Shown here: in pieces, positions 1-8,045 of the stretch
Layout: each line of letters begins with the position of its first letter
How positions within the stretch are numbered: the first letter of the stretch is position 1
Assembly: GCA_029261165.1 (NCBI GenBank)
Contig: JAJDBV010000056.1
Span: forward strand, 1-41,393
DNA: 41,393 nt
Source: Nitrospirota bacterium
GTDB taxonomy: Bacteria; Nitrospirota; Nitrospiria; SBBL01; JAADHI01
Reading direction: 5' to 3'
Translations under genes and position numbers: made by a program
The notes under the pieces: generated by a model
What the model was told of the DNA's origin: nothing
The model's database searches: none
What the model saw: only the letters and a program-made list of their open reading frames with translations

Positions 1-2
1 AT

Positions 3-713
3 CGCCAGGCCATCTTTGAACTCCTGAAACTGGACCACTGCATTGACCTGATCATCCCACGCGGTGGGGAGGGCTTGATCCGGACCGTGACTGAACATGC
101 CAGGATGCCGGTGATGAAACATGATAAAGGGATCTGCCATATTTACGTCGATGACGGTGCCGAGATTCAGATGGCGGAGGAGATCTGCTTCAACGCAAAA
201 GTACAACGGCCGGCCACCTGCAACGCGATGGAAACACTCCTGATCCACGAAAAAGTCGCGCCGCTCCTGCTTCCCAGCCTGGCCAAGCGACTCCGGGAGG
301 CCGGGGTTACACTTCGAGGCTGCCCCAGAACAAGTGGGATACTCGAGAGTGAGGGAATAAAGATCGCGGCGGCAGATGAAGAAGACTGGAAGACGGAATA
401 TCTCGATCTCATCCTTTCGGTCAAGGTCGTCGATTCCTTTGAGGCGGCGACCAAACATATTTCAAAATATGGCTCGGAACACTCTGAGGCAATCATCACC
501 CACGATTATGCCCGCGCAAACCGGTTTTTAAATGAAGTGGATGCCTCAGCGGTCTTTATCAATGCCTCCACCCGGTTCAATGACGGCTATCAACTGGGAC
601 TCGGCGCAGAGATGGGCATTTCAACCAGCCGCATCCATGCGCGGGGACCGATGGGCTTAGAGGCCCTCACCTGTGAGAAGTTCATCGTCCTCGGAGACGG
701 CCAAACCAGATAA
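3..713 (+). CDS. proA: Gamma-glutamyl phosphate reductase, 5'-truncated by the window edge
   Basis: The open frame runs in from the left edge, so only the C-terminal ~237 residues are visible. ProA reduces gamma-glutamyl phosphate to glutamate-5-semialdehyde with NADPH in proline synthesis; it is cytosolic. The family's [12 protein letters not shown] stretch is visible, followed by [12 protein letters not shown], which holds the catalytic cysteine of this aldehyde-dehydrogenase-like fold, and a normal C-terminus ([13 protein letters not shown]). The first ATG in this frame (position 75) is internal and not the real start. The proA-nadD-rsfS order seen here is common in bacteria. The stop codon lies inside the left arm of the fold-back repeat at 709-850. 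Confidence 0.96.
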   Translation, partial: RQAIFELLKLDHCIDLIIPRGGEGLIRTVTEHARMPVMKHDKGICHIYVDDGAEIQMAEEICFNAKVQRPATCNAMETLLIHEKVAPLLLPSLAKRLREAGVTLRGCPRTSGILESEGIKIAAADEEDWKTEYLDLILSVKVVDSFEAATKHISKYGSEHSEAIITHDYARANRFLNEVDASAVFINASTRFNDGYQLGLGAEMGISTSRIHARGPMGLEALTCEKFIVLGDGQTR

Positions 714-850
714 CGAATCAGCATACCCGTCTAAGGCCTCATGGCGGCGTTGCTGCGGTGCTCGAATCCTCACGTAGGAAGACTACGCTCCGGTTCTGCG
801 CTCCTCTTGCCTTGTCCTGAAGCCTTATCCAGGCATGCTGAACCGTTATC
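709..850. repeat. Fold-back repeat, family 1, copy 1
   Basis: An imperfect palindrome of about 142 bp. The left arm (709-741, starting at the proA stop codon) pairs with the right arm (818-850); both read roughly GATAACGnnTCAGCATrCC from the outside in. The exact centre (773-787) is a perfect small hairpin, CGTAG-GAAGA-CTACG. The part between arm and apex (GGCGGCGTTGCTG, TCCGGTTCTGCGCTCCT) is shared with the copy at 32458-32639 and partly with 10390-10698. No protein is encoded. It could act as a 3'-end structure or terminator for proA. The fold was found by eye. Confidence 0.8.
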
Positions 851-865
851 AAATTATAATATAAA

Positions 866-900
866 GGCGGGTGCGGTTGCGCCTCTGCACCCGGCCCGCC
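866..900 (+). promoter_or_regulatory. GC-rich hairpin just upstream of nadD
   Basis: GGCGGGTGC (866-874) can pair with GCACCC-GGCCCGCC (887-900), leaving a ~12-nt loop, and is followed by CTCTTTAACG and then the nadD ATG at 911. No Shine-Dalgarno sequence is visible between hairpin and ATG. An AT-rich TATAAT-like stretch (about 855-863) precedes it. It may attenuate or gate nadD expression; this is inference. Confidence 0.4.
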
Positions 901-910
901 CTCTTTAACG

Positions 911-1585
911 ATGCGAATCGGCCTCTTTAGCGGCACCTTTAATCCAATACATAATGGACACCTCCAGATTGCCGGGGAGGTTCATCAACAACTTCGTCTC
1001 GACACCGTTCTGTTTATCCCTTCGGGGATACCCCCCCATAAGTCGGAAAAAAAAATGCCTCCTGCAAAAGACCGGATGGAGATGGTCTCTCTCGCTTTAT
1101 CCGGCCTTCCTCATTTTAAACTGTCTAAAGTGGAGGTCAATCGACCGGGTCTTTCCTATTCGATTGATACGGTGGAGACATTGAAAGATCTCTACCCGAA
1201 GGATCAGTTATTCTTCATCCTTGGGATGGATGCCTTTCTTGATATCGCAAGCTGGCGGGAGGCAGACCGGCTGTTGACACTTTGTGATTTTGTCCTGATC
1301 TCTCGTCCCGGCAGCCCTTTTTCCAGATTGCCGGATATCGCGGCCCTCCGATCAGCCGATCCCGCCCCATTTTCCGAACTTGACAAAGGGACACGGCGTT
1401 CTTATACCTTTCCAGTCAATAAAGAACCGGCCCTTCATTTTATTCATGTCCAGCCAAACCCGATCTCCGCCAGCGATATCAGAAATCGGTTTTCTGCCGG
1501 GGAGGAAACAAGAAACCTCTTGCCTGAACCGGTGGAGTCCTATATAATCAAGAAACAAATCTATGTAGAGGACAACGATTTCTAA
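911..1585 (+). CDS. nadD: Nicotinate-nucleotide adenylyltransferase
   Basis: Transfers AMP from ATP to nicotinic acid mononucleotide, giving deamido-NAD in NAD synthesis. The nucleotidyltransferase motif GTFNPIHNGH (residues 8-17) contains the HxGH signature, and ISASDIRNR near residue 190 corresponds to the family's ISSTxIR ATP-binding motif. At 224 residues it has normal length. The ATG at 911 gives the expected N-terminus MRIGLFSGTF, although no clear ribosome-binding site precedes it. It is followed by, and possibly overlaps, rsfS. The nadB gene of the same pathway is at the right end of the window. Confidence 0.96.
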   Translation: MRIGLFSGTFNPIHNGHLQIAGEVHQQLRLDTVLFIPSGIPPHKSEKKMPPAKDRMEMVSLALSGLPHFKLSKVEVNRPGLSYSIDTVETLKDLYPKDQLFFILGMDAFLDIASWREADRLLTLCDFVLISRPGSPFSRLPDIAALRSADPAPFSELDKGTRRSYTFPVNKEPALHFIHVQPNPISASDIRNRFSAGEETRNLLPEPVESYIIKKQIYVEDNDF

Positions 1586-1655
1586 GGATATCCTGAAACA
1601 TCCGCCAGAAAAACCGCTGCGGGATGCAGAGAGCAAGGCCCTTCTGATCGCAGAA

Positions 1656-2006
1656 GTGGTCCGATCGAAGCACGCCGAAGAGATTGTTGTTTTCCATGTC
1701 AGTGATCTCACCTCGCTTGCCGATTATTTTATTATCTGTTCTACAGAATCAGATCCCCAGATCCGTGCGGTTGCTGATGCGGTTCAGGACACCCTTTCAA
1801 AGAAAGGGATACGGCCCATTGGGGTTGAAGGTCGCGATTCCGGTCGTTGGGTTCTTATCGATTATGACGATGTGATCCTCCATGTCTTTAAGAACGAGGC
1901 GCGCGCGTTCTACAACCTGGACGGCCTTTGGGGCGACGCACCTCAGGTTCCGCTTCCTGAATCAATCGACGAAAACAATCTGAGCAGTGAAAAAATAGGG
2001 GGGTGA
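1656..2006 (+). CDS. rsfS: Ribosomal silencing factor RsfS (Iojap/YbeB family)
   Basis: RsfS binds ribosomal protein uL14 and blocks joining of the subunits under starvation. Visible family features are VVFHVSDLTSLADYFIICS, the GRDSGRWVLIDYDDVILHVF core and the C-terminal YNLDGLWGDAP. The start is uncertain. GTG 1656 is the first conventional start codon, but the frame is open upstream and encodes ESKALLIAEVVRSKHAEEIV, which resembles the conserved family N-terminus, so the true start is probably upstream. The only candidates back to the TAG at 1566 are non-standard: ATT 1578 (after AGAGGA) or CTG 1593 (after AAGGA), both overlapping or abutting the nadD stop. A GTG start would delete a conserved helix. 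Confidence 0.92.
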   Translation: MVRSKHAEEIVVFHVSDLTSLADYFIICSTESDPQIRAVADAVQDTLSKKGIRPIGVEGRDSGRWVLIDYDDVILHVFKNEARAFYNLDGLWGDAPQVPLPESIDENNLSSEKIGG

Positions 2007-2019
2007 GACGGCCTAAACG

Positions 2020-3393
2020 ATGCATTTTTTCGTCCTGCTTTTCTTCATTTTAATGGGTCTGGTCGGATATCTTGCCACCTTAAATCCCGGAAGGGTCACC
2101 TTCTTTCTCACCCGTGAATTCTCCCTTGAAATCTCGATCACGGCACTGATCCTCTTCTCTACCGCCTTAGGCGGTTTCCTGGTAATCTTTACCGCAGGGA
2201 TAAACCAGATAAAAGACCTCTACACGAACTGGCAGGAAACCCGGCGGGAAAAGAAAGACGCCCAGGTTAAACTGTACTATGCAGATGCGGTAAATGCCTT
2301 CATTGCAAAGCGATATCGTGATGCCGCTTCCCTGTTTCAGAAGATATTGGCCCTCAACCCCACCCACGAAGGGAGCCTCCTCCGGCTGGGAAAAATCCAC
2401 CGGATTGAAAACAACTATAACGATGCAATTCGTCTTCATCGAAAAGCACGAGGCCTTGATGACAAGAAGGTGGAGGTCCTGCTTGCGCTTTCACGCGACC
2501 TGGAAGAGGCAGAACGATTTGAAGAGGCGATGCAATACCTGAGAGAAATTCTTCAGTCAGATGAAACCAATCTGACGGCGCTGATACGATTGCGGGATCT
2601 CACCATTCGTCTCCAGCAATGGGAAGAGGCCTATCCCCTTCAAGAAAAAATTACCAAGCTCTCTGAATCCGGAGAAATGCGTGAGAAAGAACAAGTCGTT
2701 TTATTAGGGATCAAGTATGAAATCGGTCGCATGCTTCTTCAGCGAGGCCAATCCGGAAACGCCAGAAGACGGTTCAAAGAGGCGATCAAGCTTGACAAGA
2801 GCTTCCTGCCTGCATACATCGGCCTGGTCGGAACACACCTCAAGGACGGAAAGGTTGAACTGGCCGCGGCCTTGATGGAAAAATCTTACGAATTGACGAA
2901 TGATCTCATTCTTCTGCTCCGTCTAGAAGATTTTTATCTCGAAATGGGCGAGCCTGAAAAAATCCTCAGGCTCTATCGAAAGGCCATTAACAACAACTCC
3001 CAGAATACGGTTCTGAGGTTTTATCTTGGACGGCTTTATTACAGGCTCGAAATGGTTGATGACGCCTTTGAAACATTACTGGAGATCGAAAGCCATGTTG
3101 ACTCTTTTCCCGATCTGCATAAGATTCTGGGGAATCTTTATCAAAGACGGGGTGATCTCTCTTTTGCCATCGATGCCTTCAAAAAGGCCTTGAACTTACA
3201 AAAGCGGGTGTTGGTCCCATACTACTGTCCTGCCTGTGATAATCATACCTTTGAGTGGGCAGGCCGATGCAACCGCTGCGGTCTCTGGAACAGCTATAAG
3301 GCAGAACCGATCCTGGTCGAGAAAACAGATAAAAAGGCACTTGTCTCCTCTCCCTATGTTACCCCCCAGACCCAACAGAGAGAGGTCATGTAA
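2020..3393 (+). CDS. LapA-LapB fusion: membrane-anchored TPR protein with rubredoxin-type zinc ribbon
   Basis: In E. coli LapA and LapB are separate, adjacent proteins; LapB recruits FtsH to control LpxC and so lipopolysaccharide synthesis. Here one 457-residue chain carries both. Two N-terminal membrane segments (about residues 1-65, with GLVGYLATLNPG and LGGFLVIFTAG) followed by a basic stretch match the LapA (DUF1049) domain. A long TPR array fills ~75-395. At the end CPAC (403-406) and CNRC (417-420) form the rubredoxin-like metal site of LapB. The start is ATG 2020, 13 nt after the rsfS stop, with GGGGGGTGAG upstream. Its stop overlaps the gpmI start (TAATG), implying coupled translation. 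The role in lipopolysaccharide control is inferred by homology. Confidence 0.88.
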   Translation: MHFFVLLFFILMGLVGYLATLNPGRVTFFLTREFSLEISITALILFSTALGGFLVIFTAGINQIKDLYTNWQETRREKKDAQVKLYYADAVNAFIAKRYRDAASLFQKILALNPTHEGSLLRLGKIHRIENNYNDAIRLHRKARGLDDKKVEVLLALSRDLEEAERFEEAMQYLREILQSDETNLTALIRLRDLTIRLQQWEEAYPLQEKITKLSESGEMREKEQVVLLGIKYEIGRMLLQRGQSGNARRRFKEAIKLDKSFLPAYIGLVGTHLKDGKVELAAALMEKSYELTNDLILLLRLEDFYLEMGEPEKILRLYRKAINNNSQNTVLRFYLGRLYYRLEMVDDAFETLLEIESHVDSFPDLHKILGNLYQRRGDLSFAIDAFKKALNLQKRVLVPYYCPACDNHTFEWAGRCNRCGLWNSYKAEPILVEKTDKKALVSSPYVTPQTQQREVM

Positions 3394-4958
3394 TGCCTCC
3401 AAGACCGAAGCCCGTCCTCCTCCTCATCCTGGACGGATGGGGAATTAATCCCCGTTCCGATGGCAATGCCATCGCCCTGGCAGAACCCAAATTTTATCAA
3501 TCCCTCATGGAGAATTTTCCCGCGACACAGCTCGACGCATCCGGTACGGCAGTCGGCCTTCCTGAGGGTCAGATGGGAAACTCAGAGGTGGGGCACATGA
3601 ATATCGGCGCCGGGCGCGTTGTTTATCAGGATTTGACCCAAATTAACAGGGCAATCTCAGACGGTTCTTTCTCAGAAAATACAGCCTTGCGTACGGCTAT
3701 TGTGACTGCAGCCCGGGAAAAAAGCACGCTTCATCTGATGGGGCTCCTCTCAGATGGCGGGGTACACAGCCATATGGAACATCTCTTTTCTCTCCTGGGC
3801 ATGGCGCGTGCTGAAGGAATCCGCCGGCTTCGCATCCATCCCTTTTTGGACGGACGCGACACTCCACCGAAAAGCGCCGTCGGATATATCGATCTGCTGG
3901 AAAAGGAGTTGGACAAGCTTAAACCAAAAGGAGCCGACTGGAGAATTGCAACGGTCACCGGCCGTTATTATGCGATGGACCGTGACCAGCGCTGGGACAG
4001 GGTGACAAAGGCCTATGAGGCCATTGTTTCCGGAAAAGGACTTCAGGCGGATTCTGCCATTGGATCAATAAAAAAGAGTTACAAGATGGGAATCTCGGAT
4101 GAGTTCGTGGCGCCGGTTGTCGTTTGCGATGACAGCGGACCGATCGGACAGGTTCAAGATCGAGACAGCCTTATATTTTTCAACTTCAGGGCGGACCGCG
4201 CCCGCCAGCTGACACGCGCCATGACTGAAAAAGGATTCGACGCCTTTCCCCGCTTGGGTTTCCCGAGCCTGTCTTCTTTCGTCTCTCTGACCTCTTACGG
4301 GGAAACCTTTACACATCCGGTTGGTTTTCAGTCGCCTCCACTTGATCAGATATTAGGAGAAGTGTTGAGCGAACGCGGCCTCCGTCAGTTGCGAATTGCC
4401 GAGACAGAAAAATACGCCCATGTGACCTATTTTTTCAACGGTGGACGAGAAACCCCATTCGAGGGAGAAGAGCGGATACTCATCCCTTCTCCAAAAGATG
4501 TGGCAACCTATGATCAAAAACCGCAAATGAGTGCGTTCGAGCTTAGAGATCAGGTGATTGGCCAGATCAAGCAAGAAAAATTCGATTTTATCGTGCTTAA
4601 TTTTGCCAATCCCGACATGGTGGGACATTCCGGGAAGTTAGAAGCAGCCATTCAGGCGGTAAAGGTCATCGATCAATGCCTTGACGAGATTGTCGAGACC
4701 GTGTTGGCCGCCGGCGGGTCGATTCTGATTACCGCAGATCATGGTAATCTGGAGCAGATGGTCGATTACGAAACAGGCGCGCCGCACACGGCGCATACCA
4801 CCCTCCCGGTCCCCTTAATCCTCGTCTCTCACGAGCAGGTCACACTTCGGCCTGGCATCCACGCCAACATTGCTCCGACGATTCTTGATCTGATGCAGAT
4901 CGCCAAGCCGCCCCAGATGGACTGCAACTCTCTTATGGTCAGATCAGAGGATTCGTAA
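3393..4958 (+). CDS. gpmI: 2,3-bisphosphoglycerate-independent phosphoglycerate mutase
   Basis: Interconverts 3- and 2-phosphoglycerate in glycolysis/gluconeogenesis using two Mn ions and a phosphoserine intermediate. LLILDGWG (10-17) supplies a metal-binding Asp and GNSEVGHMNIGAG (62-74) the nucleophile Ser64. FLDGRDTPP and ITADHGNLEQM are the substrate and second metal motifs. The 521 residues are close to the family norm (~510-515). The start overlaps the preceding stop by one base. Confidence 0.97.
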   Translation: MPPRPKPVLLLILDGWGINPRSDGNAIALAEPKFYQSLMENFPATQLDASGTAVGLPEGQMGNSEVGHMNIGAGRVVYQDLTQINRAISDGSFSENTALRTAIVTAAREKSTLHLMGLLSDGGVHSHMEHLFSLLGMARAEGIRRLRIHPFLDGRDTPPKSAVGYIDLLEKELDKLKPKGADWRIATVTGRYYAMDRDQRWDRVTKAYEAIVSGKGLQADSAIGSIKKSYKMGISDEFVAPVVVCDDSGPIGQVQDRDSLIFFNFRADRARQLTRAMTEKGFDAFPRLGFPSLSSFVSLTSYGETFTHPVGFQSPPLDQILGEVLSERGLRQLRIAETEKYAHVTYFFNGGRETPFEGEERILIPSPKDVATYDQKPQMSAFELRDQVIGQIKQEKFDFIVLNFANPDMVGHSGKLEAAIQAVKVIDQCLDEIVETVLAAGGSILITADHGNLEQMVDYETGAPHTAHTTLPVPLILVSHEQVTLRPGIHANIAPTILDLMQIAKPPQMDCNSLMVRSEDS

Positions 4959-4969
4959 CAAAGCTCTGA

Positions 4970-5419
4970 CTAGGACCACCAGGGGGACATCTTCTGCCGC
5001 GACTTTAAGTAGCCCTGCAGGATGTCACGCCGGGATAGAATCCCGACAAGCACGCCATTCTTGTCGACGACCGGGACCCGAATGAGGTGTTTCTCATTCA
5101 GGAGTGCAATGACATCGGCTGAAGCGGCAAACTCCAGGACAGAAATCGGGGTCTTTGTCATGACCTCTTCCGCCGTAATCTCCTCCAGTTCTTTCCCGTT
5201 CAAAATGGTTTCGAGAAGATCAAATTCACTGACGATCCCGATGAGTTTTTTTCCTTTATCAACAATCGGAACACTGCCAAACCCACCCATCGTGATGGCA
5301 GTCGCCAGCTTGTCTCCTGTCGCACTTCCTGAATAATAGTAGACGTCTGCCTGCATAAAGTGGGCGGCCAGCATCTTCGCAAAATCTTCTCCGCCCACCA
5401 TGTAATCGATCTGTCTCAT
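4970..5419 (-). CDS. Protein with paired CBS domains
   Basis: About 149 residues consisting of little more than two CBS motifs. The first spans roughly residues 20-70 (FGSVPIVDKGKKLIGIVSEFDLL) and the second ~80-140 (LIRVPVVDKNGVLVGILSRRDIL). Such Bateman modules bind adenosine nucleotides and regulate partners, but no partner domain is present here. I chose ATG 5419 (MRQIDYMVGG), preceded by GGGAGA at good spacing; the frame extends to 5470 with poorly conserved sequence. It converges on gpmI with an 11-bp gap. The target is unknown. Confidence 0.88.
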   Translation of the reverse strand: MRQIDYMVGGEDFAKMLAAHFMQADVYYYSGSATGDKLATAITMGGFGSVPIVDKGKKLIGIVSEFDLLETILNGKELEEITAEEVMTKTPISVLEFAASADVIALLNEKHLIRVPVVDKNGVLVGILSRRDILQGYLKSRQKMSPWWS

Positions 5420-5502
5420 CCATCTGTCTCCCGGAATACAGACGCTTATTCTAACAGGTGGTCTTTGCAATGGGAAGGGAAGTCCTGATTCAGGAGGTGT
5501 GC

Positions 5503-7092
5503 CTAGAAGTTTTTGTTGTTTAGAACATGGAGCCTTTGCGGTGTTGTCGGTGATTCTGGTTCAATATAGATCAAGTCCGCATTTTGGAAACCGACCGTCG
5601 AGGGAAAGCCGGAAAAAGCGCCGAAAATTAGAGAACGGGGAGATGAAGATACAGGTTCAGATCGCCATTCCCCGATGAATTGACCGCTTCCATCCCCGAA
5701 GAAAATGTGGATCACGTTTGCACCCATGTCGGTCACAGCAACATCGATATTTCCGCCTATATTAAGATCGCCGGTGGCCATTTTCCCCGGGAGGAAAGTG
5801 AGGGGAATCATGCCAGCATCTGTGAACCCCCCGGTGCCATTCCCGAGAAAGACGGATAACTGATTCGGCATTGTATGGGCCGCAATCAGATCGCTTATCC
5901 CGTCTCCGTTAAAATCGTCAGAGATCAAGGACGCTATGGGTGCGGGAAATGGAATTATTATGCGTGGTCCTGAAAAATCACCGGTCTGGTCACCTCTGAG
6001 AATAATGAGATCAGAATCATCTTCTCGGACGATCGCTATTTCTTTCAGTCCATCGCCGTTAAAGTCTCCTGCGAATAACTGTTTCAGTGCTCCTCCGACC
6101 CCGAGGTTAACGGTTTGTGCATGGACAAAGGAAACAGAGTCATGGGGTTCCGGGTTTCGATCTTGAAGAAAGATGATGATGCTCCCTTCAAGGGTTCCTA
6201 TAGCAAGATCTGAAACAGGGGTAAAGAGATTGGCTTGAGGAGGATTATGGAACCGTCCGCTGGCCAATAATTGAGGTGTTTCTGTTGTACTAATCGGGAG
6301 CTTTTTAACGATACTGGGCACATATAAGCAGGGAAATTTGAGTTCGGTTTTATTCCCGGAGATAAAGACGATTTCATTACCCGCTGGATTCTGACTCAAA
6401 CCAGCAACGTCAGCAAGAAAAGGATCAGGGTCAAGATCATTAACAAAATCACCAACAACCAGAGAAACGGGCTTTGAGACGAGCACAGTCTTCCCGCAAA
6501 AAGTTAGCACCCCACTAGGATCAAATGGGTCAACAATATTGATTGTAACTGTTCCGGCATCAAAATTTCTGGAGACCATATCAATATTAGCGTCATCATT
6601 AAAGTCAATCGTTTGACTCGGGGATACGGCTAAGCCTCCGACAATGATTTCGTCCTCATCAAGAGGCAATGTTTGCCCCCGGCTTTCTACAAATTGTGTT
6701 AGTTGAATTATGGCATCTTCAAATGCGCCCGGGTTTTCGACGCTGGTAGCCTTAATAATAGACGTTTCATTAGTGAAGTTGAAATCAGGAGGGGCAATAT
6801 ATTTCACTTTGTTATTGTCTGCAGGGTCGGGCTGAATGGAGCCTCTTCCCATATCACGTTTCCAGGTCACCCCTGGATTCAGAGTTCCCGAGACTTCAGC
6901 TTTAAATGTAACTTCTCCTCCAATTGGAAGTAGGAAAAACCCGGATTGGCCGGTCGGTCCCCCTCCCTTCGGCATTATCGTGACAATCACGGGATCACTC
7001 GATCCTTTTGATCCGCACCCGGGGAAAAACACCCCCCCGAACAAAAAAAAGAGGATGGCAAGCGAGTATCTTTTCTGCGTCGGTCTTTTCAA
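5503..7092 (-). CDS. Lipoprotein with FG-GAP/VCBS repeats
   Basis: A signal peptide with lipobox FFPGC (Cys about residue 26) predicts a lipid-anchored envelope protein. Next comes a Big-2-like Ig segment (about residues 35-130, PIGGEVTFKAEVSG...VTWK), then a beta-propeller region with Ca-binding FG-GAP loops: DFNGDGLKEIAIV, DFNGDGISDLIAAH and a degenerate DLNIGGNIDVAVT. Such proteins bind ligands or act in surface assembly; no catalytic domain is visible. It has its own promoter at 7152-7180, divergent from the suhB-like gene. Substrate and location on the inner or outer face cannot be told. Confidence 0.8.
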   Translation of the reverse strand: MKRPTQKRYSLAILFFLFGGVFFPGCGSKGSSDPVIVTIMPKGGGPTGQSGFFLLPIGGEVTFKAEVSGTLNPGVTWKRDMGRGSIQPDPADNNKVKYIAPPDFNFTNETSIIKATSVENPGAFEDAIIQLTQFVESRGQTLPLDEDEIIVGGLAVSPSQTIDFNDDANIDMVSRNFDAGTVTINIVDPFDPSGVLTFCGKTVLVSKPVSLVVGDFVNDLDPDPFLADVAGLSQNPAGNEIVFISGNKTELKFPCLYVPSIVKKLPISTTETPQLLASGRFHNPPQANLFTPVSDLAIGTLEGSIIIFLQDRNPEPHDSVSFVHAQTVNLGVGGALKQLFAGDFNGDGLKEIAIVREDDSDLIILRGDQTGDFSGPRIIIPFPAPIASLISDDFNGDGISDLIAAHTMPNQLSVFLGNGTGGFTDAGMIPLTFLPGKMATGDLNIGGNIDVAVTDMGANVIHIFFGDGSGQFIGEWRSEPVSSSPRSLIFGAFSGFPSTVGFQNADLIYIEPESPTTPQRLHVLNNKNF

Positions 7093-7151
7093 TCGTTCTT
7101 CTCAGTTGTTCATAAAAAGCCGAACCCATCGGATAAAATCAGAAAGACTCT

Positions 7152-7180
7152 ATTATATTCTGCTTTAACCCCGGCATCAA
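7152..7180 (-). promoter_or_regulatory. Sigma-70-type promoter for the FG-GAP lipoprotein
   Basis: On the minus strand TTGATG (7175-7180) and TATAAT (7152-7157) are separated by exactly 17 nt. The ATG lies about 60 nt downstream. Confidence 0.65.
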
Positions 7181-7216
7181 GTTCAGCACAGGTTTTCAGC
7201 TTATCATAAAAAGTGT

Positions 7217-7222
7217 TATATT
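7217..7222 (+). promoter_or_regulatory. Candidate -10 box of a leaderless suhB-like mRNA
   Basis: TATATT ends seven bases before the ATG at 7229, so transcription would start at or next to the start codon. No ribosome-binding site precedes the ATG. The -35 (about 7194-7199) is weak, so the promoter is tentative. Confidence 0.4.
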
Positions 7223-7228
7223 CTTGGA

Positions 7229-8017
7229 ATGATTGATTTAGAGCCATTTCATAAGATTGCCGTTCTGGCGGCGAAGCGGGGTGGAAGGATTCTGAAGGAG
7301 GGGCTTCGGCAGGAGATTACGGTTTCCTACAAAGGCGCACTCGACATTGTGACCAATATCGACACCCGATCCGAAAAGGCCATCGTGGCACTCATCAGTA
7401 GGCATTTTCCAGACCACCGGATCATGGCAGAGGAGGGGTCCGGACGAAAAGGCCGGTCTCCGTATCAATGGATCATTGATCCTTTAGACGGCACGACCAA
7501 TTTCTCCCACCGCTTTCCCTTTTTTTGTGTTTCAATCGCCCTGGAGGTGAAGGGCCGCGTCCGCCTGGGCGTCATTTATGATCCCGTCCGTCGGGAACTC
7601 TTTACTGCAGAGAAGGGAAAAGGGGCCTTTTTGAATGGAAGCCCCATTCAAACCTCTTCAGTTAAAGAGCTCTATAAGAGTCTTCTGGTCACCGGATTTT
7701 CCTATGATATTCAGACGGACCCTAAGAATACATTCGATCATTTTATTAATTTTACCCTTAATGCCCAAGCTGTCAGGAGAACCGGATCGGCCGCCCTGGA
7801 CCTCTGCTATGTCGCCGCCGGACGTTTTGACGGGTTCTGGGAGACGAAACTTCGCCCCTGGGATACTGCGGCAGGATCGCTTATCCTGTGTGAAGCCGGA
7901 GGAAGAATCACCGACTTCTCAGGGAAACCTTACTCCATTTACGGCGACGAAATCCTGGGAACCAACCGGAAGATTCACAAGGAGATGGTCCAGATCCTGA
8001 ACAAAAAGAATACATAA
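7229..8017 (+). CDS. suhB: Inositol-1-monophosphatase family protein (SuhB-like)
   Basis: Mg-dependent phosphatase of the IMPase/FBPase/CysQ superfamily. The metal-binding motif is intact: E69 in AEEGSG, then WIIDPLDGTTNF (81-92) with D84 and D87, and the C-terminal RPWDTAAGSLILCEAGG with the third Asp. The length of 262 residues is standard. Substrates vary widely in this family (inositol phosphate, PAP, NADP), so the symbol is by family resemblance. The gene appears leaderless and converges on the site-2 protease gene with a 28-bp gap. Confidence 0.9.
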   Translation: MIDLEPFHKIAVLAAKRGGRILKEGLRQEITVSYKGALDIVTNIDTRSEKAIVALISRHFPDHRIMAEEGSGRKGRSPYQWIIDPLDGTTNFSHRFPFFCVSIALEVKGRVRLGVIYDPVRRELFTAEKGKGAFLNGSPIQTSSVKELYKSLLVTGFSYDIQTDPKNTFDHFINFTLNAQAVRRTGSAALDLCYVAAGRFDGFWETKLRPWDTAAGSLILCEAGGRITDFSGKPYSIYGDEILGTNRKIHKEMVQILNKKNT

Positions 8018-8045
8018 TAGGAAGATGAGTCCAGGCCTTGCTCTT

